In this document: positions 1 through 7,877 of the stretch, piece after piece
Layout: each line of letters starts with the position of its first letter
Position numbering within the stretch: position 1 is the stretch's first letter
Source of the DNA: Noviherbaspirillum massiliense JC206
Lineage (GTDB): Bacteria > Pseudomonadota > Gammaproteobacteria > Burkholderiales > Burkholderiaceae_D
NCBI RefSeq assembly: GCF_000312045.1
Contig: NZ_HE978634.1
Span: forward strand, 2,954,428-3,018,427
Direction: 5' to 3'
DNA: 64,000 bases
The notes under the pieces: model-generated
What the model was told of the DNA's origin: nothing
Seen by the model: only the letters and a program-made list of their open reading frames with translations
Database searches by the model: none
Position numbers and translations under genes: made by a program

Positions 1-118
1 GAACTACGACTACGGGCTGGTGCTCGAGGAGCGCCACACGCCCAAGCTCAAGCGCGCCTATGCCTGCCTGTGCGGCGCGGAAAACTGCCGCAAGACCATG
101 CTCGCACCCAAGCGCTGA
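1..118 (+). CDS. SET domain protein, C-terminal fragment
   Basis: Only the last 38 codons are inside the window, read from base 2 to the TGA at 116-118. They contain the cysteine cluster CLCGAENC followed by RKTML, which matches the post-SET zinc-binding tail (CxCG-x3-CRGTM type) of SET-domain lysine methyltransferases. In bacteria these are small proteins that transfer methyl groups from S-adenosylmethionine to protein lysines; the substrate is usually unknown. The catalytic SET core lies upstream of the window, so the assignment rests on the tail alone. A hairpin repeat follows the stop. Confidence 0.7.
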   Translation, partial: NYDYGLVLEERHTPKLKRAYACLCGAENCRKTMLAPKR

Positions 119-144
119 GCTTGCCCAGCCAAAGATGGCCGCTT

Positions 145-240
145 AGAACGAATTTCAATATGCCATGGTGAAGCAGGGAGCGCCGTGCGCACCATGGAAT
201 CCCGGTGCGCACGGCGCTCCCTGCTTTCTTTCCCTTTCAG
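145..240. repeat. Dispersed hairpin repeat, copy A (full)
   Basis: A perfect 21-bp inverted repeat (arms 173-193 and 204-224) encloses a 10-nt loop. It is preceded by a box reading GAACGAATTTCAAT and followed by a pyrimidine-rich tail ending TTTCCCTTTCAG. The same three parts recur near 28.5 kb and 31.8-32.0 kb. It lies between the converging SET-protein and azlD genes and could terminate either transcript, but there is no plain T-run. Confidence 0.75.
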
Positions 241-256
241 GCTTGTGGAAACCGCA

Positions 257-580
257 TTAGGCCAGCACACCGAAGCGCCAGGCAAAGAATACCGCGAGAC
301 CGACACCTATCGTCAGCAACTGGCGCCTCGTCGCGGCGGATACCGCGATCGCGACGATGGCGGCGACCAGCTGCGGATTGCGCCAGGTCAGCTCCATGTC
401 CTTGCCCTGCGGTGCCAAAATCATCGGCACGATGATCGCCGTCAGTACGGTGACCGGCACAAAGCCCAGCGCCTCCTTCAATAACGGCGGAAATACGACG
501 CGGTCGCCGAGCAGGAAGATCGCAGCCTTGATGAAGAAGGTCACGGCAGCCATGCCGGCCACCATCAGCAGGTAATTCAT
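257..580 (-). CDS. azlD: AzlD-family branched-chain amino acid exporter subunit
   Basis: A 107-residue, very hydrophobic protein with about four membrane segments, the size and pattern of AzlD. With AzlC it forms an inner-membrane exporter for branched-chain amino acids and analogues in the characterised relatives. Its ATG overlaps the azlC stop by four bases (ATGA at 577-580), so the two are translationally coupled. The pairing with AzlC makes the family call firm; the actual substrate is not shown by the sequence. Confidence 0.88.
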   Translation of the reverse strand: MNYLLMVAGMAAVTFFIKAAIFLLGDRVVFPPLLKEALGFVPVTVLTAIIVPMILAPQGKDMELTWRNPQLVAAIVAIAVSAATRRQLLTIGVGLAVFFAWRFGVLA

Positions 581-1305
581 GCGCCGCCCTCCTGTTCGAC
601 TGCGCCGCGGGCTTGCCGGTGCAGCGTCAGGATGCCGGCCGCGACACCGGCCAAGACCGCCAGCAACAGCCCCAGCTTGTAGGGCAGATCCTTCCCCGCA
701 TAGGCGCAGGCGCCGGCCGCAAGCGCCGCAGCCAGCTGCGACCGCTGCCGCAATTGCGGCACCACGATGGCAATGAAGGTCACCACCATTGCAAAGTCCA
801 GCCCGAGCGATTGCAGTTGGGGAAAGCCGGCGCCGAACAGCAGGCCCGCCAGCGTCCAGAACTGCCAGTTGCCGTACATCGCAAGGCCGGAACCGAGGAA
901 ATACCAGTGGCCAAGGGGCGCCGCAGCATGCCTCAGGTAATACGCATTCATCACCGCGAAGGTTTCATCCGTGAGCAGAAAGCCCAGGCCGAAACGCCAG
1001 CCCAGCGGCAGGTGCGTCACGCGCGGCAGCAGCGTCGCTGCATACAGCATGTGACGCAGGTTCACGATCAGGGTGGTGAGCCAGATCACCAGCAACCCGG
1101 CATTGGCGGCCACCAGGCCGACGGCGATGAACTGGCTGGAACCGGCATACACGCTCATCGACATCAATTGCCCATGCCATGGCGCAAGAGGCGTGGAACC
1201 GACAAGGGTGCCGAAGATGACGCCGAAGGGCGCGGCACCGACCAGCATGGGCAGCGTGTCGCACGCGCCGGCGGCGAAACTGGACAAGCGTGTGGAATGC
1301 GGCAT
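577..1305 (-). CDS. azlC: AzlC-family branched-chain amino acid permease
   Basis: About 242 residues with the AzlC pattern: an N-terminal hydrophobic stretch with PFGVIFG, then YAGSSQF and a segment around LTDETFAV, over about seven membrane spans. It is the large subunit of the AzlCD exporter. The frame stays open to 1506, but the extra N-terminal residues are unlike AzlC. ATGs at 1335 and 1305 are both possible; 1305 is preferred because AGGAT lies upstream and the protein then has normal family length. It diverges from the small gene at 1650, and the FNR-type box at 1545 sits between them. Confidence 0.88.
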   Translation of the reverse strand: MPHSTRLSSFAAGACDTLPMLVGAAPFGVIFGTLVGSTPLAPWHGQLMSMSVYAGSSQFIAVGLVAANAGLLVIWLTTLIVNLRHMLYAATLLPRVTHLPLGWRFGLGFLLTDETFAVMNAYYLRHAAAPLGHWYFLGSGLAMYGNWQFWTLAGLLFGAGFPQLQSLGLDFAMVVTFIAIVVPQLRQRSQLAAALAAGACAYAGKDLPYKLGLLLAVLAGVAAGILTLHRQARGAVEQEGGA

Positions 1306-1544
1306 GCGTTTTTCTATCCTGTCTGGCAAATTCATGAACACTTGGGGATCTCCGCGGCGGGCAGGATCCCGGCGAAAGCTCGCAATGGTAGCGCCGGCTG
1401 CTTGATCTTGCTTGAAGCGGGCCGGGCTGGGGCCGGCCGGAAAGGGGGGAAGGTGTGCGTCTGGGCAGCCGCGTATCAACGGGGCAGGCGGGAATGGATT
1501 GGACAATCCTTCAAGAATGCTTTCTTTGTAACAATTTATGCAAC

Positions 1545-1558
1545 TTGATCCAAATCAA
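1545..1558. promoter_or_regulatory. FNR/Anr-type binding site
   Basis: The sequence TTGATCCAAATCAA is a perfect match to the FNR/Anr consensus TTGAT-N4-ATCAA. It lies 91 bases upstream of the ATG at 1650, and an AT-rich -10-like stretch (TATATT, 1571-1576) follows. This suggests oxygen-dependent control of the downstream small gene; azlC on the other side could also be affected. The centre-to--10 distance is shorter than in a classical class II site, so activation versus repression cannot be decided. Confidence 0.72.
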
Positions 1559-1649
1559 CATAGATTGCCCTATATTAACAATAGGCCGCATTCCCACTAC
1601 TTATGCGACCAAAGCAAAGACGGCGCGGGCGCGCAATTCGGGAGGTCGT

Positions 1650-1919
1650 ATGGTCAAATTCCAGTTTTCTATACTGACGCAGAACAGGCTCAAGATCGAC
1701 AACATCGCCATCATGGGCCGGAATCAGGAAGATGCGGAACGCAAGCTGCGCCAGATGTACCGCTACTGCGAAGTGCTGAGCTGCGAAGTGAAAGCGGGCG
1801 TGACGAAGGCAGAAAGCCTGAATTGCGACGTGAACCCGGGCTCGGCGAAGCCGGTGCAGAAAGCGCCCGTCGAAGACAAGACGTCGATGGAAGACATCCT
1901 GACGCTCATCTCGAACTAG
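1650..1919 (+). CDS. Small conserved hypothetical protein, probably oxygen-regulated
   Basis: An 89-residue soluble protein with no signal peptide or membrane segment. The start is set by GGAGGT at 1641-1646, close upstream of ATG 1650. The N-terminal half (FQFSILTQ, RLKIDNIAIMGR, EDAERKLRQMY) looks like a compact alpha/beta domain, and the C-terminal third is polar and probably flexible. I do not recognise a functional family, although similar short proteins are remembered in Oxalobacteraceae. It is followed directly by the convergent parA-like gene. The upstream FNR-type box is the only functional hint. Confidence 0.8.
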   Translation: MVKFQFSILTQNRLKIDNIAIMGRNQEDAERKLRQMYRYCEVLSCEVKAGVTKAESLNCDVNPGSAKPVQKAPVEDKTSMEDILTLISN

Positions 1920-1931
1920 CCTCGTCGGCAT

Positions 1932-2699
1932 TCAGCCGATAAAACGCTCGGCCTGCAATTCATCCAGCAAAGCGGCATAGTCCTGAGCACCGCGGCTGTT
2001 CGGCGCATGCTCGAACACATTCTTGTTATAGGCCGGGCTCTCCGCAAGGCTGACGCTTTCCCTGATCTGCGTGCGGCAGACTTCATCGCCGAAGTGTTCT
2101 TCCAGCATGCGCTGCACATCGCGTTCCACCCGTCGCCCAGGATCGAAGCGCGTCAGCAGGTAGCGGCGCCTTACCCGGCGCTTCAGGACCGGCTCCAGCG
2201 CTTTCAGCGTCTTTTCGATCTGGAGCGCCCCCTTGTATGACAAATGATCGGCGGCGACCGGCACGAGCACGCAGTCGGCGGCGAAGATCGCATTCAGCGA
2301 CAGCACGCCGATCATCGGACAGCAATCAACCACCACACGGGCACTCCCATCGAGGAATTTTTCCGTACGCAGGCTGGTGTTGAGACGGTTCACCACGTTA
2401 TAGCCCTTGCCAAACATGGTATCCACCTTGGACAGCTCGAGATGCGCCGGGACGATGTGGATGTTGCTTGCGGTCGGGCGGACGAGCTCGCGCAAGGGGC
2501 GGTCGCGCTGGAACAGGCTGAGGATGGTCTCGTCGCCGGAGCCGGCGGTGACGCCGGCAATTGCGCTCAAGTGCGCTTGCGGATCGAGATCGATGCCGTA
2601 AACGGTCTGCCGGCCGCGCGCCATGGCGGCTGCAAGATTGAGCGCAGTGGTGGTCTTCCCTACCCCGCCCTTCTGGTTGAATACGGCAACGATGGTCAT
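1932..2699 (-). CDS. ParA/Soj-family ATPase, orphan
   Basis: 255 residues. A deviant Walker A box KGGVGKTT lies at residues 10-17, GIDLDPQ at 35-41 and a Walker B-like VVVDCCP at 122-128, as in ParA/MinD-type ATPases. Such proteins bind ATP, dimerise, and position DNA or protein cargo on the nucleoid. No parB gene or recognisable parS cluster is adjacent, so it is not the chromosomal parAB pair; roles in placing a cellular complex are possible. Transcription converges on the small gene at 1650. Confidence 0.88.
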   Translation of the reverse strand: MTIVAVFNQKGGVGKTTTALNLAAAMARGRQTVYGIDLDPQAHLSAIAGVTAGSGDETILSLFQRDRPLRELVRPTASNIHIVPAHLELSKVDTMFGKGYNVVNRLNTSLRTEKFLDGSARVVVDCCPMIGVLSLNAIFAADCVLVPVAADHLSYKGALQIEKTLKALEPVLKRRVRRRYLLTRFDPGRRVERDVQRMLEEHFGDEVCRTQIRESVSLAESPAYNKNVFEHAPNSRGAQDYAALLDELQAERFIG

Positions 2700-2847
2700 G
2701 GCTGGGCCTATTCTAATCGTGATCCCAGGGTTTGTGACAATTTGACACCGTGCCGGGCCTGCGTTTATGCGCGGCCTGCAACACCGCCCGCATCCAGACG
2801 GGCATTCATCCGCTCCCCGCAGCCTGTCCCTCTGACGGCGGCTGCTC

Positions 2848-3249
2848 TTATTCTTCCAGCCTGGCCTTCAGACTCAGCAAGTCCCGCTCGACCAGGTCGG
2901 CATCTTCCATGAAAGTCTGTGCCGACATGTCGGGTGCACGGAACAGCGTGAACAATACCTCGCTGCCCGATCCATTCGGGATCACCCGCATCGGAACGGC
3001 GATTTCAGCGCCCTGAGCAATCCCGACAAAATGGTCGAGCACGCCGCAGGGATTGTCCGGGCAAAAGCGGATCGTCACCGGCCCTTGCGGCGTCTCGGCT
3101 ATCCAGCCTTTCTCCGTCTTGCGCACCGACTTGCAAAAGCCTTCTGCCCACTGCGGCAAATTGCGCGGGTCGCGGACGTAGGCATAGACGCGCGCAGGGT
3201 CGCAGGCAATCGAGATGCTCAGGGGCCGCGATGGAAAGAGAACGTCCAT
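2848..3249 (-). CDS. SRPBCC-family (START-like) protein
   Basis: 133 residues with the pattern of polyketide-cyclase/START-like small-ligand-binding proteins: an N-terminal strand (RPLSISIACDPARVYAYV), a central DNPCGVLDHFVG and a long C-terminal helix. Two in-frame ATGs lie six bases apart; AAGGAGC is only one base from the first but seven from the second, so 3249 is chosen. It stands alone between parA and a LysR gene on the same strand. The ligand is unknown. Confidence 0.78.
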   Translation of the reverse strand: MDVLFPSRPLSISIACDPARVYAYVRDPRNLPQWAEGFCKSVRKTEKGWIAETPQGPVTIRFCPDNPCGVLDHFVGIAQGAEIAVPMRVIPNGSGSEVLFTLFRAPDMSAQTFMEDADLVERDLLSLKARLEE

Positions 3250-3294
3250 GATCATGCTCCTTGGAGTGGGGGCGAGATTTGCCCAACTATAAAC

Positions 3295-4185
3295 CTACAG
3301 TCTGATCTGGTCCTTCAGGAAGTCGAACAGCAGCCTCACCCGCTGAAGGTGCCGGATATCGGGGTGCGCCAGGATCCACAAGCCGGTTTCCAGTTCCTCC
3401 ACCGGACCGTCCAGCATGTCGACGTCCGGATGATCCCGCAGAAGGAACAGGGGAACGACACCCACGCCCAGTCCCCACACCACCGAACCCGCGACCGACA
3501 GCACGCTGTTGCAGCGGTAGCGCGGCACCAGCTTTGGATAATGCTGGCGCCGCCACTTGACCGAGGGATGGTCCGGGATCGATTCATCGAGCGCCACCCA
3601 GTCTGCCTCGGCCAGGCGCAGCTGCCCGGGCTGGCGTGCCAGGTAGGCGCGGCTGGCAAACACGCCCGCCGACAATGTGCCGAGCCTGGTTCCGACCAGG
3701 TGCTCCGGCGGCTTGCGCGTGGCGCGGATGGCGACATCCGCGTCTCGCCGGTTCAGGTTGGCTACGGCATTGGTGGCAACCAGCTCCAGTTCGATTCGCG
3801 GATACGCGGCGGAGAAGTGATGAAGCACCGGCAGCACCAGTCCATGCAGGATTGTGTCGGTGGTGGTGATGCGCAGGACGCCGGACGGCTCGTTTCCGTT
3901 CTTGAACGCGGCTTCCCGCGCCTCCTGCAATTGGGCCTCCATCCGCTCGGCATGGTGCGCCAGTTCCAGCGCCAGCTCGGTCGGCAGATAGCCTTGCCGG
4001 CTGCGCTCGAACAGGCGCTCGCCCAGATCCTTTTCAATCCGGCCAATAGTCCGGAACACCGTCGACGCATCGAGCTTCAGCCGCTCGGCCGCGCCTCCCA
4101 GGGTGCGCCCCCTGACTAGGGCCAGGACCATTTCCAGCTCACCGAAGCCGAGCTTCGATTGCATTCTTGCATAGGAAGATTTCAT
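3295..4185 (-). CDS. LysR-family transcriptional regulator
   Basis: 296 residues. An N-terminal winged helix-turn-helix (about residues 12-70, LGGAAERLKLDASTVFRTIGRIEKDLG) is followed by a periplasmic-binding-protein-like effector domain. A later ATG at 4164 is a possible alternative start. It is transcribed divergently from doxX-gst, with a 72-bp gap, which is the usual LysR arrangement. The inferred targets are therefore doxX and gst, possibly in response to an electrophile or quinone; the effector is not visible in the sequence. Confidence 0.9.
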   Translation of the reverse strand: MKSSYARMQSKLGFGELEMVLALVRGRTLGGAAERLKLDASTVFRTIGRIEKDLGERLFERSRQGYLPTELALELAHHAERMEAQLQEAREAAFKNGNEPSGVLRITTTDTILHGLVLPVLHHFSAAYPRIELELVATNAVANLNRRDADVAIRATRKPPEHLVGTRLGTLSAGVFASRAYLARQPGQLRLAEADWVALDESIPDHPSVKWRRQHYPKLVPRYRCNSVLSVAGSVVWGLGVGVVPLFLLRDHPDVDMLDGPVEELETGLWILAHPDIRHLQRVRLLFDFLKDQIRL

Positions 4186-4257
4186 GAGCGCCTATTTTCA
4201 TTGCTTTTTTGCCCACTTACATTAGCACCACCCCAACCACCCTGAAAGGAATTCATC

Positions 4258-4683
4258 ATGATCGATCAACGTTTTGCCTCCCATGCGGCCCTGCTGTTGC
4301 GATTAGGCCTGGGGACGATGTGGATATCGCATGCACTGCTGAAGCTGCTGGTGTTCACGATGCCCGGCTTCGCCAGCTTTCTGGCCAGCCACGGCATGCC
4401 GGTCTTCATCGCCTGGCCGGTCGTGCTGCTCGAACTGGCGGGCGGCAGCCTGATCCTGCTGGGCTATTACGGTCGCATCGCTTCCCTGTTGCTGCTCCCC
4501 ATCCTCCTTGGTGCCAGCGCCGCGCATCTTGGCAATGGCTGGGTGTTCAGCAATCCGAACGGCGGCTGGGAATATCCGGCATTCCTGATCCTCGCATCCG
4601 TCGTGCATGCCTTGCTGGGCGACGGTGCATATGCCTTGAAGTCCGCCAACAGCCCCGCTTCCATCCGGCTGAAGACAGCCTGA
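4258..4683 (+). CDS. DoxX-family membrane protein
   Basis: 141 residues with four hydrophobic segments and the DoxX pattern (LLRLGLGTMWISHALLK near the N-terminus, then VVLLELAGG). AAAGGAA lies six bases before the ATG. DoxX-like proteins are inner-membrane proteins often found with thiol or glutathione enzymes, and here a glutathione S-transferase follows 33 bases downstream. The divergent LysR gene probably controls both. The biochemical activity of this subgroup is not established. Confidence 0.85.
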   Translation: MIDQRFASHAALLLRLGLGTMWISHALLKLLVFTMPGFASFLASHGMPVFIAWPVVLLELAGGSLILLGYYGRIASLLLLPILLGASAAHLGNGWVFSNPNGGWEYPAFLILASVVHALLGDGAYALKSANSPASIRLKTA

Positions 4684-4716
4684 GTTTTCCACCCTCCCGA
4701 CATGAAAGGATATCCC

Positions 4717-5325
4717 ATGAAGCTTTATTACACTCCCGGCGTATGCTCTCTCGCCCCGCACATCGCCCTGCGCGAAGCCGGCCTCGAATTCACCCTGGAG
4801 AAGGTCGACGCGCAAACCAAGCGCACCGACGCCGGTTGCAATTTCCTTGAGGTCAATCCAAACGGCTATGTGCCCGCGCTCGAAATCAAGCCTGGCACGA
4901 TCCTGACCGAAGGACCGGCAATCATGCAATACATCGCGGACCTCGCACCCTCCTCAGCACTGGTGCCGCAAGCCGGTTCCTTCGAGCGATACCGGCTGCA
5001 ATCCTGGCTCAACTTCATCACCTCGGAAATTCACAAGGGCTTCTCCCCACTGTTCAAGGCCGAGATGCCGCCCGAGGCCAAACGGATTTTCCGGGACCAG
5101 CTCGCCAGACGTTTCGACCATGTCGAGCGGCACCTGTCGCAGCATGAACACTTGCTCGGGAGCGGCTTTTCCGTAGCGGATGCCTACCTGTTCGTGACCA
5201 CCGGCTGGTCGCCTTTCGTCGGGATAGAACTGGAAAGATGGCCTGCGCTGCTCGCTTATCGCAAGCGGATTGGAGAGCGTCCGGCAGTAAAGGCGGCGAT
5301 GCAGGCCGAAGGCCTCATCAAGTGA
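4717..5325 (+). CDS. Glutathione S-transferase, beta-class-like
   Basis: 202 residues. The N-terminal thioredoxin-like domain begins MKLYYTPGVCSLAPH, with the cysteine at residue 10 that is characteristic of beta-class bacterial GSTs, and NPNGYVPAL and EGPAIMQYIA form the glutathione site. The C-terminal helical domain contains SVADAYLFV. AAAGGA six bases before the ATG sets the start at 4717 rather than 4702. It conjugates or reduces electrophilic substrates with glutathione in the cytoplasm. It is the second gene of the doxX operon. Confidence 0.9.
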   Translation: MKLYYTPGVCSLAPHIALREAGLEFTLEKVDAQTKRTDAGCNFLEVNPNGYVPALEIKPGTILTEGPAIMQYIADLAPSSALVPQAGSFERYRLQSWLNFITSEIHKGFSPLFKAEMPPEAKRIFRDQLARRFDHVERHLSQHEHLLGSGFSVADAYLFVTTGWSPFVGIELERWPALLAYRKRIGERPAVKAAMQAEGLIK

Positions 5326-5343
5326 CTGGCACGGCCAGTGGCA

Positions 5344-6288
5344 TTACGGCTGAAGGCATAGTGCGTGCATCAGCGCCGGGATTTCCGCCGGAATCTCGCG
5401 CGCCAGGTAGCCGAGCGGGCCGAAGCGCTCTGCCAGGCGCTCGCCGGCACGCGCATGCAGCGCCACGCCCCATGCGGCCGCCTGCTCCAGCTGGGCACCG
5501 CGCGCGGACAGGCCGGCGATGATGCCGGACAGGGCATCGCCGGAGCCGGAGATCGCGAGGCCGATATTGCCGCCTTCATGCCGCCACACTTCGCCGCTCG
5601 GCGCGGCGATGATCGTGGTGGCGCCCTTCAGTGCCACCAGCGCATTCCAGCGCCGCGCCGCATGACGCGCGGCGGCGAGAGGATCGGCAAGCACGCCATG
5701 CTTGTCGCAGGCATTCAGGTGCGCCATTTCCCCCGCATGCGGGGTCAGCAAGACCGGCGTATCGAATTGCGAGACATAGCGCTGTTGCGGATGGCAGGTG
5801 GCATCGACCGCCTGCAACTGGCGCCGCACCACGTTCATCGCAGCCGCGTCCAGCACCAGCTTCGCGCCATTCAGATGGGGCAGCAGCGCCATCACGAAGG
5901 CGCAGCTGCCCTGCTCATCCTGCATTCCGGGGCCGATCAGGACCGTGTCGAACTTTGCCAGCATCCCGTTCAGGATATCTGCGGCGGCGGGCGCAATGGC
6001 GCCGGCATCGGTTTCCGGCAAGTCGACCACGCGCGCTTCCGGCATCGCCAGCGCGACCAGCGGTGCTGTGGCCGCGCTGGTCGCGATCGTCAGCTTGCCG
6101 GCGCCGGCCCGCAGGGCGGCGGTCGCGGCGAGGATGGCTGCGCCCGGCATCTGGCGCGAGCCGGCGATGACCAGCACGCTGCCACGCTGCTCCTTGTCGC
6201 CGTCCTCCGACGGCATCGGCAAGGGCCAGGCGCGCAGACCGTCATCATCGATGTCGTTGATGCGGTCGCTGGCAAACTCGTCACACAT
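5344..6288 (-). CDS. nnrD: ADP-dependent (S)-NAD(P)H-hydrate dehydratase
   Basis: 314 residues of the YjeF C-terminal (ribokinase-like) family. Visible motifs are GSVLVIAGS near residue 36, LTPHAGEM at 181-188 and the phosphate-binding SGSGDALSG at 247-255. The enzyme repairs hydrated NADH and NADPH (NADHX/NADPHX) using ADP. The N-terminal epimerase domain (NnrE) found fused in E. coli is absent, so an epimerase should be encoded elsewhere. It follows the histidine phosphatase gene by nine bases and is probably co-transcribed with it. Confidence 0.9.
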   Translation of the reverse strand: MCDEFASDRINDIDDDGLRAWPLPMPSEDGDKEQRGSVLVIAGSRQMPGAAILAATAALRAGAGKLTIATSAATAPLVALAMPEARVVDLPETDAGAIAPAAADILNGMLAKFDTVLIGPGMQDEQGSCAFVMALLPHLNGAKLVLDAAAMNVVRRQLQAVDATCHPQQRYVSQFDTPVLLTPHAGEMAHLNACDKHGVLADPLAAARHAARRWNALVALKGATTIIAAPSGEVWRHEGGNIGLAISGSGDALSGIIAGLSARGAQLEQAAAWGVALHARAGERLAERFGPLGYLAREIPAEIPALMHALCLQP

Positions 6289-6297
6289 GCGGGCTCC

Positions 6298-7068
6298 TCA
6301 GGATTTCGGCGCGGCCTGCACGTCCGGCTCGTCGGTGACCGGCGTGCCGGAGTCGCGCAGAGGCGCCACGAAGTTGACGAGGTCGAGCACCAGCTTGCCA
6401 TTCCTGCCGCGCGCCGGATCGAAGCGGTAGGATGTGACGGAGCAGTTGGGCACATCGCCGCTGCGGTCGATCTCCAGTATCTGCTGTTCATCCATGCGCT
6501 CCAGCAGATAGCGGAAGCAGTTCACGATCACCTGATGGCCGACGATCAGCACCCGCTCGCCACGGTATTCGCGGACGATGGTGTCGAGCACGCTGCGCAG
6601 GCGCAGGATCACGTCGCACCAGCTCTCGCCGCCGGGCGGGCGGAAATAGAACTTGCCGACATGCGTACGCTGCTCGCTCAGCTCCGGATATTTCTGCCGG
6701 ATGCCGTGCCGGGTCAGGCGATCGAGAATGCCGAATTCCTTCTCGCGCAGGCGCTCGTCGGCAATCACCGAGACTTCATCGCGGTCAAGCCCGGCCGTCT
6801 CGAGGACGATCTGGGCCGTCATGCGCGCGCGAACGTAGGAAGAACAGAGGATGACATTCGGCCGCTCGGAAGGCGGCATGTCGCGGAACCAGTGTCCCAG
6901 GGCTTCCGCCTGGCGCCGCCCGAGGGCCGAGAGCGGGGTGTCAACGTCGCGGGTGGCGATATCGATCAGCGCCACCCCGGCAGCCTCGGCTGCATCGCGC
7001 GCGACATTGCCTGCGCTCTGCCCGTGGCGGACGATCCAGATTTGCTGGGGCCATTTCTGCTCTGCCAT
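6298..7068 (-). CDS. Histidine phosphatase family protein
   Basis: 256 residues of the phosphoglycerate-mutase-like family. The catalytic RHG motif is at residues 14-16, and the second conserved histidine is in VLIVGHQV near the C-terminal third. The start at 7068 is set by GGGAAGG upstream; the frame is open to 7173 but that extension is unlike the family. Proteins of this type dephosphorylate small phosphoesters or phosphoproteins. The substrate is unknown, but the close upstream position to nnrD suggests one transcript. Confidence 0.85.
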   Translation of the reverse strand: MAEQKWPQQIWIVRHGQSAGNVARDAAEAAGVALIDIATRDVDTPLSALGRRQAEALGHWFRDMPPSERPNVILCSSYVRARMTAQIVLETAGLDRDEVSVIADERLREKEFGILDRLTRHGIRQKYPELSEQRTHVGKFYFRPPGGESWCDVILRLRSVLDTIVREYRGERVLIVGHQVIVNCFRYLLERMDEQQILEIDRSGDVPNCSVTSYRFDPARGRNGKLVLDLVNFVAPLRDSGTPVTDEPDVQAAPKS

Positions 7069-7191
7069 TGCTGCCTTCCCTGTTGAATGAAAGGAATGAC
7101 AACTGCAGGGACGCGAAGTTTCCTGCCGGAGGCGCAGAGGAGGCAATGCGCAGGCGGCGAACACCGCCCGCATGAGGAAAAGAAACCTGCC

Positions 7192-7797
7192 TCAGTCGAA
7201 AGAGACTTTCCCGAACAGGAACAGGACGTCGCCGTTGCCCTTGTTTGACGACAGGCGCGGCACATAGGAAGCGAGCATTTTGAAATTTTGCGTGCCGACA
7301 GATGCAATCGGGAAAACAGCGGGGAAGGGAACGCCGCCGAAATAGTCACGGCGGCTTACCAGCATCGGTGCCAGACCGGCACCGACTTCGAGGCCGGATT
7401 GCCCGACCGACCACATCCATTGGTAAGCATAGCCCGCCATGATTTGCGGATAGCAATGCGAATCGGAAATGCCGATCAGGAAAATCGATTCTTCGTTGCC
7501 CTTGGCATTGCGGATGGACTTGCCGATACCGAGGCCCCAGGCTTCTTCGTTGAGTTCATGCAAGCGTTCCCGGGTATAGGTGCTGCGCCCGTGATAGGCA
7601 TAGCCCGAGAAGTACACGTCGAGCTTGCCGGTATCGTAAATGTTCTCGACCCTCTCCCGCGCGCCCTGCCCCATATCCTGAACCGTCTGCCACCAGCCAC
7701 GTTCGCCGGACTCCTGCGCTCCGGCCGAAGCCGCAGCCGTCAACAGCAAGGCGGACATACCCGTGCCAAGAACCTTGCTCAAACCAAAGAATTGCAT
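7192..7797 (-). CDS. pagP: Lipid A palmitoyltransferase PagP
   Basis: 201 residues with a signal peptide (cleavage near ASAGA, residues 23-27). The PagP signature is clear: YAYHGR, ERLHELNEEAWGLGIGK, then ISDSH and AGYAYQW. By alignment with E. coli PagP, His69, Asp112 and Ser113 correspond to the catalytic His33, Asp76 and Ser77. It is an outer-membrane beta-barrel that moves palmitate from phospholipids to lipid A, strengthening the envelope against cationic peptides. It stands alone between the phosphatase and the Hsp70 gene. Confidence 0.92.
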   Translation of the reverse strand: MQFFGLSKVLGTGMSALLLTAAASAGAQESGERGWWQTVQDMGQGARERVENIYDTGKLDVYFSGYAYHGRSTYTRERLHELNEEAWGLGIGKSIRNAKGNEESIFLIGISDSHCYPQIMAGYAYQWMWSVGQSGLEVGAGLAPMLVSRRDYFGGVPFPAVFPIASVGTQNFKMLASYVPRLSSNKGNGDVLFLFGKVSFD

Positions 7798-7877
7798 GAA
7801 CTACCCTTGTTGTTTGTTTGCCGCACCCTGCTGCAATGCGGACGCTCTTTACTGACTGACTTGAAACTGTCTTTCAA

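Noticed and set aside
5365..7086. Plus-strand open frame of 573 codons opposite nnrD and the phosphatase
   Set aside because: It crosses two well-supported genes and their junction and shows no family motif.
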